DNA of 64,000 bases from Micromonospora sp. WMMA1947 (GTDB taxonomy: Bacteria > Actinomycetota > Actinomycetes > Mycobacteriales > Micromonosporaceae): assembly GCF_027497355.1 (NCBI RefSeq), contig NZ_CP114909.1, forward strand, positions 3,801,001 through 3,865,000. The letters run 5' to 3'. Shown here in pieces: positions 8,017 through 16,286 of the stretch. The position numbers and the translations under genes were made by a program. How positions within the stretch are numbered: position 1 is the first letter of the stretch; each line of letters opens with the position of its first letter. Below the pieces are notes generated by a model. It was not told where the DNA came from and searched no databases. It saw only the letters and a program-made list of their open reading frames with translations.

Positions 8017-9843
8017 TTACAGCTCGGCGAGCGTGCCCTCGTACATCTTGTCGATCTCGGAGGCGAAGTTCGTCTCCACACTGCGGCGCTTGATCTTCAG
8101 CGACGGCGTGACCTCGCCGTCCTCGATGGTGAGGTCGCGGGGGAGGATCGTCACCTTCTTGATCGTCTCCCAGCGGTTGAGCTTGGAGTTCAGCTCGGCC
8201 ACGTACCCCTCGACCATCTCCCGCGCCTGCGGCGAGGTGACGATCGTGGTGTAGTCGCTGCCCTCCAACGGGGTGCCGGCGGCCCAGCCCTTGATCGCGT
8301 CCGGGTCCAGCGTGACGAGCATGGTGCAGTAGTTGCGCGCCTGCCCGATCACCACCGCCTGCGAGGTGTACGGGCACACCGCCTTGAACATGCCCTCGAT
8401 GTGCGACGGCGCGACGTACTTGCCGCCGGACGTCTTGACCAGGTCCTTCTTCCGGTCGGTGATGCGCAGGTAGCCCTCGTCGTCGAGGGTGCCGATGTCG
8501 CCGGTGCGGAAGAAGCCGTCCTCGGTGAACGCGGCGGCGGTCTCCTCCGGCAGGTTGTGGTAGCCGCGCATGACCGGCTTGCCGCGCAGCAGGACCTCGC
8601 CGTCGGTGTCGATCCGGCACTCCAGGTCGCCCATGGCCCGGCCCACGCTGCCGATCTTCAGCCCGTCGGGCGGGTTCACGAACGCGCCCGCGCTGGTCTC
8701 GGTCAGCCCGTAGCCCTCGGAGATAGGCAGGTTGGCGGCGGCGAAGAAGGTGGCGATCTCCTTGCTCAGCGGCGCCGCGCCGGAGACCAGCACCCGCATC
8801 CGGCCGCCGAGCCGCGCCTGGAGCTTGCTGAACACCAGCTTCTCGGCGAGCGCGTACTTCATCCGCAGCCCGGCCGGGACCGGCTTGCCGGCCTGCTCCA
8901 GCGCGACCTTCTCCTTGCCGACCCCGACGCCCCAGGCGAAGATCTTGGCCTTGGCGCCGCCCGCGCCCTGCGCGGTGGTGACCGCCTTGTTGTAGACCTT
9001 CTCGAAGACCCGGGGCGCGCCGCACATGAGCGTCGGCTGCACCACGCCGAGCAGGTCGACGAGCTTGTCCACCCGGCCGTCCACGTACGTGGGCAGGCCG
9101 ACGTGGGTGGCGCCGCAGAGCAGCGTCTTGCCGAACGAGTGCGACAGCGGCAGCCAGAGGTACTGCAGGTCGTCGACGCGCAGCAGGCCCAGGTCGGCCT
9201 GCGCCACGCCCTCCCAGCACCAGCCGCCGTGCAGCAGCTCCACGCCCTTCGGGCGGCCGGTGGTGCCCGAGGTGTAGATGAGCGTGGCCAGGTGGTCCGG
9301 GCCGATGCCGGCGACGAGCATGTCGATCAGGTTCGGCTCGGCGCTCAGCGCGGCCGCGCCGCGCTCCTCCAACTCGGCCAGGGTGAGCTGCGGTACGGCC
9401 GCCGCGGGGTCGGGCGTGCCGTCGAAGAGCACCACGTGGGTCAGTGCGGGCAGGTCCGCGCCGGCGATCTTCGCCGCCTGGGCCGGGTTCTCCGCGAACA
9501 GCACCTTCGAGCCGGAGTCGGCGATGATGTAGACCGCGTCGTCGGGCTCGGTGGTGGGGTAGACGGTGGTGGTGGCCCCACCGGCGCACATGATGCCGAA
9601 GTCGGCGAGCACCCAGTCCAGGCGCGTGTTGGCCAGGATCGCCACGGGGTTCTCCAGGCCGACACCGAGCCCGTGCAACCCGGCGGCGATCGCCTTGGCG
9701 CGCTGCCCGACCTGCTCCCACGTCAGCCAGACCGGGCCCGAGTCGTCGGGTGCGGGGTGGGCGAAGGCGTGCCGGTCGGGGGAGTCCGCCACGCGCTTGA
9801 GGAACATGTCCGGTACGGAACGGTACGGTACATCGAGAGCCAT
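8017..9843 (-). CDS. Long-chain acyl-CoA synthetase (FadD15-like AMP-forming ligase)
   Basis: The 608-residue ANL-superfamily enzyme activates fatty acids to acyl-AMP and then acyl-CoA. The P-loop motif YTSGTTGRPKG is at residues 190-200. Others visible are GYGLTETSAGAF (A5), GEVLLRGKPVMRGYHN, FFRTGDIGTLDDEGYLRITDRKKD (A7/A8, shown in part) and SLKIKRRSVETNF with the C-terminal catalytic lysine region. Length and the order PIAILANTRLDWVLADFGIMCAG match the actinobacterial FadD15 group. The precise chain-length preference cannot be read. It is convergent with ltrA. Confidence 0.9.
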   Translation of the reverse strand: MALDVPYRSVPDMFLKRVADSPDRHAFAHPAPDDSGPVWLTWEQVGQRAKAIAAGLHGLGVGLENPVAILANTRLDWVLADFGIMCAGGATTTVYPTTEPDDAVYIIADSGSKVLFAENPAQAAKIAGADLPALTHVVLFDGTPDPAAAVPQLTLAELEERGAAALSAEPNLIDMLVAGIGPDHLATLIYTSGTTGRPKGVELLHGGWCWEGVAQADLGLLRVDDLQYLWLPLSHSFGKTLLCGATHVGLPTYVDGRVDKLVDLLGVVQPTLMCGAPRVFEKVYNKAVTTAQGAGGAKAKIFAWGVGVGKEKVALEQAGKPVPAGLRMKYALAEKLVFSKLQARLGGRMRVLVSGAAPLSKEIATFFAAANLPISEGYGLTETSAGAFVNPPDGLKIGSVGRAMGDLECRIDTDGEVLLRGKPVMRGYHNLPEETAAAFTEDGFFRTGDIGTLDDEGYLRITDRKKDLVKTSGGKYVAPSHIEGMFKAVCPYTSQAVVIGQARNYCTMLVTLDPDAIKGWAAGTPLEGSDYTTIVTSPQAREMVEGYVAELNSKLNRWETIKKVTILPRDLTIEDGEVTPSLKIKRRSVETNFASEIDKMYEGTLAEL

Positions 9844-9981
9844 CGCTGTAGCCGCCTTCAGGGGTGGAGGGACGTGACGGGGGTCACGCCGGTCTGCGGT
9901 TACCGAAGGGTATTGCCTGCACCCGGCCAGCGGCTAGCCCCGATCGGCCGAGTCGCCACCGGTCCCGCCTGCCGGAACGGT

Positions 9982-10932
9982 TCAGGCGTACCGGCTGGCC
10001 GCCCGGGACCAGTCGTAGGTGGCCCGGATCCAGTCCCGGCGGGTGTCCAGGAAGGCCCGCATTCCCTCGTCCGCGACGGCGCTCAGCGCCGCGTCCCGCT
10101 CGGCGTACGCGGCGAGGGCCGAGTTGAACCGGTCCGCCGCCGCGTGCAGCGCCGCCGACTCGTCCTGCCCGGTCTCGCCCGCGATGGTGGTGACCAGGTT
10201 GTGCGCCTCCGGGGCGGCGCCCCGCTCCTTGCCGTACGAGAACAGGTCGTTGCACCAGCAGATCAGGTCCGTGGCGAGAGCGTCCAGCGCGGTGAGCGCC
10301 GGCGCGACGCGCTGGTCGGCGTTGGGCGCGGACGGGCGGGCCAGGTCGGTCACCGTGAAACTCGGGCGGACGCCGCCGGTGTGGCGGCGCATCTGGGTGT
10401 ACTCGGCCACCCCCGGCACCCGCAGCCGCTCCCGGTTGGCGGCCTCCCAGAGCAGCGCCAGCAGGTACTCCCGCAACTGGCTGACCAGACGCAGCAGGTA
10501 GGCCGGCCGGCCCCGGCCGCGGGCCCGCCGGCACAGGTCGTGCAGCGCGAAGGCGATCGGCCCGCCGTCGGCGGGCGCCGGCGCCTCCGGGTCGCCGTGC
10601 CGGTCGAGCACCGCCAGCAGGGCGGCCAGCGTGGGTGCCAGCAGCGTCGGCGCCGCGCCCAGCCCGTCGTCGTCGCAGGCGTCGTCCACCACGAACAGCC
10701 AGTTGATCAGGTCGGTGAGCAGGCGCAGGCCGGACGGCGACGCCTCGGGGCAGGCCCGTGCGGCCAGGTCGGCGGCGTGCGCGCCGGCCAGGCGCCGGCG
10801 CCCGGCCTGGTCCGTCACCAGACCGAAGTCTCGTACCCAGGCGGCGCTCTCCGCAGCCGCCAGGTCGACAGCGGCGTGACGCCGGGAGGGAAAGGGCGGT
10901 TCGTGCAGTGCCGAGAGGGCGAAGTCGCGCAT
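9982..10932 (-). CDS. Class I terpene synthase (sesquiterpene cyclase-like)
   Basis: The 316-residue protein has all metal-binding features of a bacterial class I terpene cyclase. The Asp-rich motif is DDACDD at residues 83-88. The NSE triad is NDLFSYGKE (N228, S232, E236) followed by HNLVTTIA. A pyrophosphate-sensing Arg is likely in MRRHTGG (about 182). The Arg-Tyr pair at 314-315 closes the protein. It should ionise a prenyl diphosphate, most likely farnesyl diphosphate; the product cannot be predicted. ATG 10932 is preferred over an in-frame start at 11022 because it follows an AGGGGA site and gives the usual N-terminus. No P450 or prenyltransferase sits beside it. Confidence 0.85.
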   Translation of the reverse strand: MRDFALSALHEPPFPSRRHAAVDLAAAESAAWVRDFGLVTDQAGRRRLAGAHAADLAARACPEASPSGLRLLTDLINWLFVVDDACDDDGLGAAPTLLAPTLAALLAVLDRHGDPEAPAPADGGPIAFALHDLCRRARGRGRPAYLLRLVSQLREYLLALLWEAANRERLRVPGVAEYTQMRRHTGGVRPSFTVTDLARPSAPNADQRVAPALTALDALATDLICWCNDLFSYGKERGAAPEAHNLVTTIAGETGQDESAALHAAADRFNSALAAYAERDAALSAVADEGMRAFLDTRRDWIRATYDWSRAASRYA

Positions 10933-11060
10933 CGTCGTCCCCTGTCCGCCGCCCCGCGGGGTCGGGCCGGTGCGCAGGAGCGTACGGGAGGACGTAACCG
11001 TTATCGAAGTCCGGCCGTCCACTTTCCACAGTGCGAACGTGACCGGCTACGCACCCTCGG

Positions 11061-11690
11061 TCACAGTCCCAGCTCGGCGGTGCGCAGACGCTCGGCGCGG
11101 TCGGCCGGGCCGTCCACCTGGACCCGGGCCACCCGCTGCCGTCCGGTGAGGAACAGCACCAGCTCGCCCGGCGCGCCGACCAGCCGCAGCCGTTCGCCGC
11201 CGGCGCCGGCCCGCAGTTCGCCGTACCCCGGCGCCTGCACCAGCACCTCGGCCGGGAACCGCCGCAGCGCCATCCGGGCCAGCAGGGACACCCGCTTCCA
11301 CAGCACCGCCTGCTGCCGGGCGGGCAGGTCACGCGGGTGCCAGCCCGGCCGGGCGCGCCGGACGTCCTCGTGGTGGATGAAGAACTCCATCCCGTTCGCC
11401 AGCTCGTCGGTGAGCGGGTTGCTCACCGGGCTCCACACCGGGGGACGGCGTACCCGGGCGATCAGGTCGGCGTACGGCCCGGCGGCGATCCGCCTGCGAA
11501 CCGACTCGCCGTAGCCGCGCAGCGGGGGCAGCAGGATCCCGCCCGCCGCGTCCGGCCGGCGCTCCCGCACCAGCAGGTGCGCCGCCAGGTCACGGGTGCT
11601 CCACCCCTCGTTCACAGTCGGTGCGTCCGGTCCCAGTTCCAGCATCAGGTCGGCGAGCGCCTCGCGCTCCGCTCGGGCGTACCGCGGCAT
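11061..11690 (-). CDS. TIGR03085-like DinB/mycothiol-dependent-type metal-binding protein
   Basis: This 209-residue protein fits the actinobacterial TIGR03085 family of the DinB/MDMPI superfamily. It starts with a helix ending ERE.ALADLMLELGPDAPT, then WSTRDLAAHLLVRERRPDA with the first metal histidine. A central GMEFFIHHEDVRRARPGW segment provides further histidines. The C-terminal part (QAPGYGELRAGAGGERLRL onward) is the sterol-carrier-like extension seen in these proteins. Relatives include mycothiol-dependent isomerases; a specific reaction is unknown. The start ATG at 11690 is the only one giving the family N-terminus MPRYARAERE. Confidence 0.75.
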   Translation of the reverse strand: MPRYARAEREALADLMLELGPDAPTVNEGWSTRDLAAHLLVRERRPDAAGGILLPPLRGYGESVRRRIAAGPYADLIARVRRPPVWSPVSNPLTDELANGMEFFIHHEDVRRARPGWHPRDLPARQQAVLWKRVSLLARMALRRFPAEVLVQAPGYGELRAGAGGERLRLVGAPGELVLFLTGRQRVARVQVDGPADRAERLRTAELGL

Positions 11691-11883
11691 GACCCGATCG
11701 TAGGCCCGTCCCGGCCGATCGGCGCGCCACGCCCGGCGGGATCGCGCCGCCGGACCGCTCCCGGCCGCCCCCGGGCCAGGTCCGGCGGGAACGTGACGGC
11801 GGACATATCCGGGCCGGGTCGGCGGGACCGGCGGAGAGCGGTAAGGATGGGGGAGAAAACTGCGGCTTACGGCGGGGGAGAGC

Positions 11884-13758
11884 GTGGCGAGCGGGACAAG
11901 TCGGGACGTGCTCGGCAGGGGGCTACGGGTGCTCGGCCGGGCCATCCGGGAGCAGCCACGGATCTTCGCGGTCGCGGTCAGCGGCAGCGTGCTGTTCGGC
12001 CTCCTGGTGATCGCCAGCGCGTACGTGGTCGGCGCGGTGGTCGGCGACGTGGTCGTGCCGGCGGTGGAGCGCGGCGAGGTGGCGAGCGGGGCACTGGCGC
12101 TCGCCGCGGCCGCGCTGTTCGGCATCAGCGTGCTGCGGGTGGTCGGCATCTTCGGTCGCCGGCTCGGCGCCGGCTACATGCAGTACCGGCTCCAGGCCGC
12201 CTACCGCCGCCGGGTCACCCGCCGCTACCTGGAACTGCCGCTGGCCTGGCACCACCGCAACTCCACCGGCACGCTGCTGTCGAACGCCAACTCCGACGTG
12301 GAGGCCGCCTGGTACCCGATCGCGCCGCTGCCGTTCGCGGTCGGCACGCTGGTGATGCTGGTCGGCGCGGTGGCGTCGCTGTTCTTCACCGACTGGGCGC
12401 TGGCCCTGGTCGGCCTCGCGGTGTTCCCCGCGCTGTTCGCGCTCAACGTGGTCTACTCCCGCCGGATGGCGCCCCGGCAGGCCCGGGCGCAGCGGCTGCG
12501 CGCCGAGGTCAGCGGCATCGCGCACGAGAGCTTCGACGGCGCGCTGGTGGTCAAGACGATGGGCCGCGAGGCCCAGGAGACGGCCCGCTTCGCCGCCCGC
12601 GCCGGTGAGCTGCGCGACGCGCTGATCTCGGTCGGCCGGCTGCGCGGCGTGTTCGACCCGATGCTGGAGACGCTGCCCAGCCTCGGCACGCTCGCCGTGC
12701 TGGTGGTCGGCGCGATCCGGCTGCGGCAGGGCGCGATCAGCGTGACCGAGCTGGTCAGCGTCGCGTTCCTGTTCACCGTGCTGGCCTTCCCGGTACGCGC
12801 GATCGGCTGGGTGCTGGCCGAGCTGCCGCGCAGCGTCGCCGGGTGGGACCGCGTCCGCCGGGTGCTCGACGCCACCGGCGAGATGCCGTACGGCACGACG
12901 ACGCTCGACCCGGCCACCCGGGAGCCGGCCACGCTCGCCTTCGACGACGTGCACTTCGCGTACGAGCCGGCCGAGGCGCACCTGCCCGGCGCCCAGGTGC
13001 TCGGCGAGGTGACGTTCACCGTGCCGGCCGGGAAGACGGTCGCCCTGGTCGGCCCCACCGGCGCGGGCAAGTCGACGATCGCGTCGCTCGCCGTACGCCT
13101 GGTCGACCCGGGCGCCGGGCGGGTCACCCTGGACGGCGTGGACGTGCGGGACCTGACCGCCGCCTCGCTCGCCGGCACCGTGGCGCTGGTGGCGCAGGTG
13201 CCGTTCGTCTTCGACGACACGGTCCGGGCCAACATCGCGCTCGACCGCGCCGGCATCGGCGACGACGAGGTGTGGGCGGCGCTGCGGCTGGCCGAGGCGG
13301 ACGGCTTCGTGGCCGCGCTGCCGGACGGACTCGACACCATGGTCGGCGAGCGGGGCACGTCGCTGTCCGGCGGGCAGCGTCAGCGGCTGACGCTGGCCCG
13401 GGCGCTCGCCGGGCGGCCCCGGCTGCTGGTGCTCGACGACGCCACCAGCGCTGTCGACCCGCGCGTCGAGGCGGCCATCCTGGCCGGGCTGCGCGCGCCC
13501 GCCGACGGCGGCGCCCCGGCATCGATCCTGGTGGTGGCGTACCGCCGGGCCACCATCGCGCTCGCCGACGAGGTGATCTACGTGGAGCAGGGCCGGGTGG
13601 TCGCCCGCGGCACCCACACCGAGCTGCTGGCCGCCGTGCCCGGCTACGCCGACCTGGTCACCGCGTACGAGCAGGCCGAGCAGGAACGCGAGCAGAATCG
13701 GACGTACGACGAGGTCACGCCGTTGCCCTCGGGCCTGGAGATCGAGGTGGACCGGTGA
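11884..13758 (+). CDS. ABC exporter half-transporter 1 (degenerate Walker B)
   Basis: The 624-residue protein has an N-terminal six-helix transmembrane domain (about 1-330) fused to an ATPase domain. Walker A is GPTGAGKST (390-398) and the signature LSGGQ (494-498) is canonical. Walker B ends D518-D519, so the catalytic glutamate is replaced by Asp519. Known heterodimeric exporters such as TM287/288 and BmrCD have such a subunit paired with one carrying the active glutamate. The GTG start at 11884 follows a GGGGGAGAGC site. It overlaps the partner gene by four bases. The substrate is unknown; lipids or drugs are usual. Confidence 0.92.
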   Translation: MASGTSRDVLGRGLRVLGRAIREQPRIFAVAVSGSVLFGLLVIASAYVVGAVVGDVVVPAVERGEVASGALALAAAALFGISVLRVVGIFGRRLGAGYMQYRLQAAYRRRVTRRYLELPLAWHHRNSTGTLLSNANSDVEAAWYPIAPLPFAVGTLVMLVGAVASLFFTDWALALVGLAVFPALFALNVVYSRRMAPRQARAQRLRAEVSGIAHESFDGALVVKTMGREAQETARFAARAGELRDALISVGRLRGVFDPMLETLPSLGTLAVLVVGAIRLRQGAISVTELVSVAFLFTVLAFPVRAIGWVLAELPRSVAGWDRVRRVLDATGEMPYGTTTLDPATREPATLAFDDVHFAYEPAEAHLPGAQVLGEVTFTVPAGKTVALVGPTGAGKSTIASLAVRLVDPGAGRVTLDGVDVRDLTAASLAGTVALVAQVPFVFDDTVRANIALDRAGIGDDEVWAALRLAEADGFVAALPDGLDTMVGERGTSLSGGQRQRLTLARALAGRPRLLVLDDATSAVDPRVEAAILAGLRAPADGGAPASILVVAYRRATIALADEVIYVEQGRVVARGTHTELLAAVPGYADLVTAYEQAEQEREQNRTYDEVTPLPSGLEIEVDR

Positions 13759-15530
13759 GCAGTGTCGCCAATGAGGAGCGGGCCGAGTCGACCTGGCGGA
13801 CGCTGCGGCGCGGGCTGGCGCTCTCCCCGGAGCTGCGCACCGGTCTCGCCGGCACGATCGCGCTGGCGCTTGTCTACATGGTCGGCCGGGTGGCCGTGCC
13901 GGTGGCGGTGCAGCGCGGCATCGACCACGGCATCGTCGGCGGGCTCGACCTGAACGTCATCTCGCTCACCGTGGCCATCACCGCCGGGGTGCTGGTGGTC
14001 ACCACCGCCTGCGGGTACCTGATGATGCGCCGGCTGTTCACCGTCAGCGAGACCGCGCTGGCCGGGGTGCGAACCCGGGCGTTCCGGCACGTGCACGACC
14101 TGTCCATGCTGCACCAGCAGTCCGAGCGGCGCGGCTCGCTGGTCTCCCGGGTCACCAGCGACGTCGACCAGATCACCCAGTTCCTCCAGTGGGGCGGCGT
14201 GATCCTGATCGTCAACCTGGGCCAGCTGCTGGTGACCACAGCGGTGATGCTCGCGTACTCCTGGCAGTTGACGCTCGTGGTGCTCGTCGCGTTCGCGCCC
14301 GCGGTGCTGGTGATCCGGCAGTTGCAGCAGCGCCTCGCCGGGGCCTACGGCCTGGTGCGGCAGCGCACCGGCACGCTGCTCGGCGCGATCGGCGAGAGCG
14401 TGGTGGGCGCGCCGGTGATCCGGGCGTACGGCATCGCCGGGCGCACCGCGCGGCGGCTGGACACGGCCATCGACGGGCAGCGGGTGGCCCAGCAGCGGGC
14501 GATCCGGATCAGCATCATGGGCAGCTCGGTGGGGGAGCTGGCGGCCGGGCTGGCGCTGGCCGGCGTGGTGGTGGTCGGGGTCAGCCTGGGCGTCGGCGGC
14601 ACGCTGTCGATCGGCCAGCTGACGGCGTTCCTGTTCCTGGTCACGCTGTTCATCCAGCCGGTGCAGATCGCCACCGAGGTCCTCAACGAGGCGCAGAACG
14701 CGATCGCCGGCTGGCGCCGGGTGCTGGACGTGCTGGACGTCTCCCCGGACGTGGCCGACCCCGGCGAGCAGGGCCGGGAGCTGCCGCCGGGGCCGCTGGA
14801 CGCCCGGTTCGCCGGGGTGACGTTCGCCTACCCGGGCGGGCCGCCGGTGCTGCACGACGTGACGCTGGACATCCCGGCCAAGAGCCGGGTGGCGGTGGTG
14901 GGCGAGACCGGCAGCGGCAAGACCACGTTCGCCAAGCTGCTCACCCGGCTGATGGACCCGACCGAGGGCGCGGTGCTGCTCTCCGGGGTCGACCTGCGGC
15001 AGGTGCGCTTCGACTCGCTGCGCTCCCGGGTGGTCATGGTGCCGCAGGACGGCTTCCTGTTCGACGCCACGGTCGGGGAGAACGTCCGCTTCGCCCGCCC
15101 CGACCTGACCGACGAGCGGCTCACCGCCGCCTTCGCCGAGCTGGGCCTCTCCGACTGGCTGGACGGCCTGCCGTCCGGGCTGGACACGCCGGTCGGTGAG
15201 CGCGGAGAGGCGCTCAGCGTCGGCGAGCGGCAGCTCGTGGCGCTGGCGCGGGCGTACGTCGCGGACCCGGACCTGCTGGTGCTGGACGAGGCGACGAGCG
15301 CCGTCGACCCGGCCACCGAGGTCCGCCTGCAACGGACCCTGGACGCGGTGACCCGGGGCCGGACCACGCTGGCCATCGCGCACCGGCTGTCCACCGCGCA
15401 GGCGGCGGACGAGGTGATCGTGGTGGACCGGGGCCGGATCGTGCAGCGCGGCCCGCACGAGGAACTGGTCCGCGACACCGACTCGGTCTACGCGCTGCTG
15501 TACGCCTCCTGGCTGGAGCAGACCCGCTGA
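13755..15530 (+). CDS. ABC exporter half-transporter 2 (catalytic Glu, degenerate signature)
   Basis: This 591-residue partner also has a six-helix membrane domain and one ATPase domain. Walker A is GETGSGKT (383-390). The signature reads LSVGE (487-491) rather than LSGGQ, while Walker B carries the catalytic Glu512 (VLDEATSAVD). Combined with the first subunit this gives one competent site (this Walker A/B with the partner's LSGGQ) and one degenerate site. The pair is therefore an asymmetric heterodimer. GTG 13755 overlaps the upstream TGA. The last codons (LEQTR-stop) lie in a 38-bp tandem duplication. Confidence 0.93.
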   Translation: MSSVANEERAESTWRTLRRGLALSPELRTGLAGTIALALVYMVGRVAVPVAVQRGIDHGIVGGLDLNVISLTVAITAGVLVVTTACGYLMMRRLFTVSETALAGVRTRAFRHVHDLSMLHQQSERRGSLVSRVTSDVDQITQFLQWGGVILIVNLGQLLVTTAVMLAYSWQLTLVVLVAFAPAVLVIRQLQQRLAGAYGLVRQRTGTLLGAIGESVVGAPVIRAYGIAGRTARRLDTAIDGQRVAQQRAIRISIMGSSVGELAAGLALAGVVVVGVSLGVGGTLSIGQLTAFLFLVTLFIQPVQIATEVLNEAQNAIAGWRRVLDVLDVSPDVADPGEQGRELPPGPLDARFAGVTFAYPGGPPVLHDVTLDIPAKSRVAVVGETGSGKTTFAKLLTRLMDPTEGAVLLSGVDLRQVRFDSLRSRVVMVPQDGFLFDATVGENVRFARPDLTDERLTAAFAELGLSDWLDGLPSGLDTPVGERGEALSVGERQLVALARAYVADPDLLVLDEATSAVDPATEVRLQRTLDAVTRGRTTLAIAHRLSTAQAADEVIVVDRGRIVQRGPHEELVRDTDSVYALLYASWLEQTR

Positions 15531-15606
15531 TCTTGGCGGGTCCGCCAGGGCTGGAGCAGACCCGCTGATCTTGGCGGGTCCGCCAGGGCTGGAGCAGACC
15601 CGCTGA
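15513..15606 (+). repeat. 38-bp tandem repeat copying the 3' end of the ABC gene
   Basis: Copies start at 15513, 15551 and 15589 (the third is 18 bp). Each contains the final codons and stop of the ABC gene. The first two also contain a GACCCGC-8 nt-GCGGGTC hairpin (15521-15542 and 15559-15580). The period of 38 is not a multiple of three, so extra copies lie beyond the stop and do not alter the protein. Confidence 0.9.
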
Positions 15607-15618
15607 CCGGTCAGCGGG
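15599..15618. terminator. 20-bp perfect palindrome between convergent ABC and rpsD genes
   Basis: CCCGCTGACCGGTCAGCGGG is fully self-complementary. It contains the distal repeat copy of the ABC stop and, on the other strand, the stop of rpsD. Convergent placement suggests a two-way terminator. Confidence 0.6.
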
Positions 15619-16219
15619 AGTAGAACTCCACCACCAGCTGCTCGTCGCACACCACCGGCACCTCGTGCCGGGCCGGTTCGCGTACCAGCGTGGCGCGCAG
15701 CTCGGCCGGCTGCACCGACAGGTACGGCCGGGGCTGCGCGTCGGCGTGCGCGCCGGCGGCGGCGAGCTGGAACGGCGGCAGCGCGCGGCTGCGCTCGCGT
15801 ACCCCGACCACCTGGCCGGGCCGCAGCCGGTACGACGGCCGGTCGACCTTGCGCCCGTCGACGGTGATGTGGCCGTGCCCGACGAGCTGGCGGGCCTGGT
15901 AGATGCTGCGCGCCAGCCCGGCCCGCAGCACCACCGCGTCGAGGCGCCGTTCCAGGAGCGCGACGAGCGTGTCGCCGGTCCTGCCGGCGGCCCGGGCGGC
16001 CTCGTCGAACAGCCGGCGCAGCTGGGCCTCGCTGACGTTGTACTGGTGGCGCAGCCGCTGCTTCTCCAGCAGCCGCACCTGGTAGTCGGAGGTGGTGCGG
16101 CGGGACCGGCCGTGCACGCCCGGCGGGTAGGGGCGCCGCTCGAAGTACCGCACGCACTTGCGGGTCAGCGGGATGCCGAGGGCGCGGGAGAGCCGTGCCT
16201 TGGGCCGGGGGTGGTTCAC
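15611..16219 (-). CDS. rpsD: 30S ribosomal protein S4 (zinc-ligand-poor form)
   Basis: The 202-residue protein is a full-length S4. It has [30 protein letters not shown] at the N-terminus (quoted in part), the S4 RNA-binding domain [20 protein letters not shown] with [15 protein letters not shown], and the terminal [14 protein letters not shown]4 nucleates 16S rRNA assembly and can repress its own operon. Zinc-binding S4 proteins have four N-terminal cysteines; only one remains here (in RKCVRY), so this is a zinc-independent type. It stands alone, outside the usual rpsM-rpsK-rpsD-rpoA order, so a second rpsD may exist elsewhere. A GTG start follows GGAGA; an iron-box-like palindrome lies 31 bp upstream. 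Confidence 0.9.
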   Translation of the reverse strand: MNHPRPKARLSRALGIPLTRKCVRYFERRPYPPGVHGRSRRTTSDYQVRLLEKQRLRHQYNVSEAQLRRLFDEAARAAGRTGDTLVALLERRLDAVVLRAGLARSIYQARQLVGHGHITVDGRKVDRPSYRLRPGQVVGVRERSRALPPFQLAAAGAHADAQPRPYLSVQPAELRATLVREPARHEVPVVCDEQLVVEFYSR

Positions 16220-16249
16220 GTCGACGTCTCCGATCGTCTAGCCTGCTTC

Positions 16250-16268
16250 TTAGGTAAGCCTAACCTAG
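16250..16268. promoter_or_regulatory. Iron box (DtxR/IdeR-type operator) between rpsD and DUF2470 gene
   Basis: TTAGGTAAGCCTAACCTAG matches the 19-bp DtxR/IdeR/DmdR consensus (TTAGGTTAGSCTAACCTAA) at nearly every position. It lies 19 bp before the DUF2470 start. On the minus strand it overlaps a plausible rpsD -35 (TTAGGC) spaced 17 bp from TAGACG, so it could control both directions. Confidence 0.75.
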
Positions 16269-16286
16269 CTAAAGGAGGTCGGGATC

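Noticed and set aside
8401..11514. 1,037-codon plus-strand frame opposite the acyl-CoA synthetase and terpene synthase genes
   Set aside because: It is antisense to two motif-bearing genes and is low-complexity Arg/Gly/Val-rich with no domain.
15513..15606. Tandem repeats as a CRISPR array
   Set aside because: Only 2.5 copies with no spacers; units abut directly and derive from a gene end.
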